Part shown: piece after piece, positions 16,206 through 17,576 of the stretch
Layout: each line of letters begins with the position of its first letter
How positions within the stretch are numbered: the first letter of the stretch is position 1
The notes under the pieces: model-generated
What the model was told of the DNA's origin: nothing
Seen by the model: only the letters and a program-made list of their open reading frames with translations
The model's database searches: none
Position numbers and translations under genes: made by a program
Origin: Spirogloea muscicola
Taxonomy: Eukaryota > Streptophyta > Zygnematophyceae > Spirogloeales > Spirogloeaceae
DNA length: 17,576 nucleotides
NCBI GenBank assembly: GCA_009602725.1
Contig: WELB01000377.1
Span: 32,175-49,750 of the forward strand
Reading direction: 5' to 3'

Positions 16206-17576
16206 TCAAGCTGCATCAAGATTTCCAGAACTGGCTGTCGACTGCAGGTAAACAACACTGTGGCCATAGTACTCTGCTGGGGTGATGGGGGCGGGGCCGC
16301 CAAACCAATCGACGAGGAACACATTAAAGATGTCAAGCGTGTAGAAGCGAAAATGATGGTCACGCGGCCAGCCTGTAAGCAATGGGACGTGCCAGCTAGC
16401 AATGGCGTGTCAGCAGGGGCTTTGTGGACATTGAGAGGTGCAAGCTGCTAAACCTCAGGGCAGGCAGTGCATCCCAACCCACTGCAGAAAGGCTGTGGAA
16501 GGCCAGCGAGCCGGCAGGATGCATGGCATGGAGGTCTGTGCGACTCAGGCACATGCCGGCTCTGCTGCGTGTCAACACTCACCCTCCATCTCTGGGTGCT
16601 TGGCAAACAGCGCGTGCCTTGCCACAGACAGCTCCTCTGCCCCGACCTCACGCATCTGCAGGGCAGGCAGCAAGCGCTTGGAGATTGCCAAGCAAGGGCA
16701 ACAAAATCCGCCTCTGCAGCTGCCGCACAGCAGCTTCTTGGCTGCTGCCGAAGCTCAGTGCAGAGGTAGTTCAACAAGTCCAGCACTGCATTGCTGGAGC
16801 CAGACCTAGCCAGACCTTGCCAGACAGCGTCAGCCTCGCACATGTCGGGTTCTCAGCATCGGCTGCGCACGTCCCAAGGGGCTGCTCGCTGAGGGCGAGG
16901 GACGCACGGGCGTCAGCTGCAGCGTCGGCAGCCGTCCAATCCAGGGCGCTCTTGTAGAAGTAGGGCCGCCCCCCTACATCGGCAAGAGCTGCCACGTTCC
17001 TGCGCCGTGGCGGTGGCAGGGGCGGCAATCAGAGCTTGGCAGCACGCGACGTTGCCGCTCAGTACCAGAGAGATGGGTGACGCCAACAAGGTCTTCTGGG
17101 TGGCGCCGGCGACGGTGGGAACTGGCGGTGGCAGCTCTGGCAGGCTCACCCGAAGGGGCCGCCGCCCAGGTGCTCAGAGATGGTGCTGCATGCGCAACGC
17201 AGGGCGGGCTTCTCGGCTCAGTCGGCGCCGTCGACGGCGGGCGCCGATCGCTGCGCCGGCGGACCGCGGTAGGATGGGGGCTGATGGCCCGCTCGTCAAG
17301 GTCAAGCCAACGCTGGCATCATAGAGGCTCGCAGCCAATGGACTCGATGCCAACTGTCGCGGTCCATTGGCTTCGAGCGCAGCTGAGCATGGCGCCGGCG
17401 CACTCCGGGAGGCCCAGCAAGTGAGGCGGGACATCCGTGAGACGGAGGCAAAGGTGTGGGTCCCAAGGTGTGCGCGCCTGATGACGCCCCAGTCGCTGCC
17501 GGCGACCAGCCAGCGCGAGACGGCCGCGTAGTCCTCGCGCGGCGGCCGGGGCCCGGGCGCCGCCGCGCCGCCGGCC
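16206..17576 (-). CDS. CREG-like protein, 5' end beyond window
   Basis: Visible exons are 17576-17478 (partial), 17185-17150, 16999-16816, 16655-16583 and 16372-16206, giving about 185 residues to the TGA at 16208-16206. They match animal CREG (cellular repressor of E1A-stimulated genes) along their length: PPREDYAAVSRWLV, SDWGVISTISEHLGGGPFGN, ALADVGGRPYFYK, DARASLALSEQPLGTC, NPTCARLTLSGK, RHALFAKHPEM, then HHFRFYTLDIFNVFLVDWFG and PITPAEYY. CREG is a secreted or lysosomal glycoprotein with an FMN-binding-like split barrel (PNPOx fold) that usually lacks enzyme activity; the algal role is unknown. Signal peptide and start codon lie outside the window. The first visible intron must use a GC donor (AG/GCGCGC) to keep the family motif GVISTIS. 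The other three introns are GT-AG. The last 14 or so residues extend past the usual EYY end. Confidence 0.88.

Noticed and set aside
16424-16957. 177-codon + strand ORF opposite the CREG gene
   Set aside because: It spans CREG exons and introns on the opposite strand without motifs. CREG homology on the - strand explains the sequence.
16974-16980. GATGTAG as acceptor of the CREG exon encoding RPYFYK
   Set aside because: Its phase does not match the preceding exon. The acceptor GCGCAG at 17000 gives PFGNVAALADVGGRPYFYK with correct phase.

Overview
This is nuclear DNA from a eukaryote, most likely a green alga; a trebouxiophyte-type chlorophyte is my best guess. The basis is a plant-like 5S rRNA gene, TFIIF-beta and CREG homologues split by many short introns (nearly all GT-AG), GC-rich exons beside less GC-rich introns, candidate TGTAA poly(A) signals typical of chlorophytes, and degenerate LINE retrotransposons. 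I did not identify the species.

Layout. (1) 1-405: GC-rich leader with a small tandem repeat. (2) 406-4090, + strand: an eight-exon gene for a fused ergothioneine synthase of the Egt1 type, with an EgtD-like histidine methyltransferase, a DinB-like iron-binding domain and an EgtB/FGE sulfoxide-synthase domain. (3) 4972-7159, - strand, convergent with Egt1: six exons encoding the beta subunit of general transcription factor TFIIF. (4) 7160-7810: GC-rich upstream region. (5) 7811-7931, + strand: one complete 5S rRNA gene. (6) 7980-9050: stacked 3' remnants of one LINE family, with hairpin-bearing repeats. (7) 9760-12388, - strand: four-exon SET-domain lysine methyltransferase of the SETD6/Rkm4 type with a large acidic insert. 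(8) 12600-15105, - strand: two more decayed LINE copies, one with reverse transcriptase motifs and one with the C-terminal zinc-knuckle and endonuclease-like region. (9) 15106-16205: no recognisable gene. (10) 16206-17576, - strand: CREG-like protein (PNPOx-like split barrel), lacking its 5' end at the window edge and with a probable GC-AG intron.

The four protein genes are unrelated housekeeping or stress genes and do not form a pathway. The most unusual material is the LINE landscape: at least four 5'-truncated copies end in the same C-terminal residues, and three of them begin just downstream of a conserved hairpin repeat that looks like the 3' UTR of an earlier copy. One such 3' fragment lies about 50 bp behind the 5S gene. 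Gene models were built by hand from splice-site phase and family motifs; no search was run.
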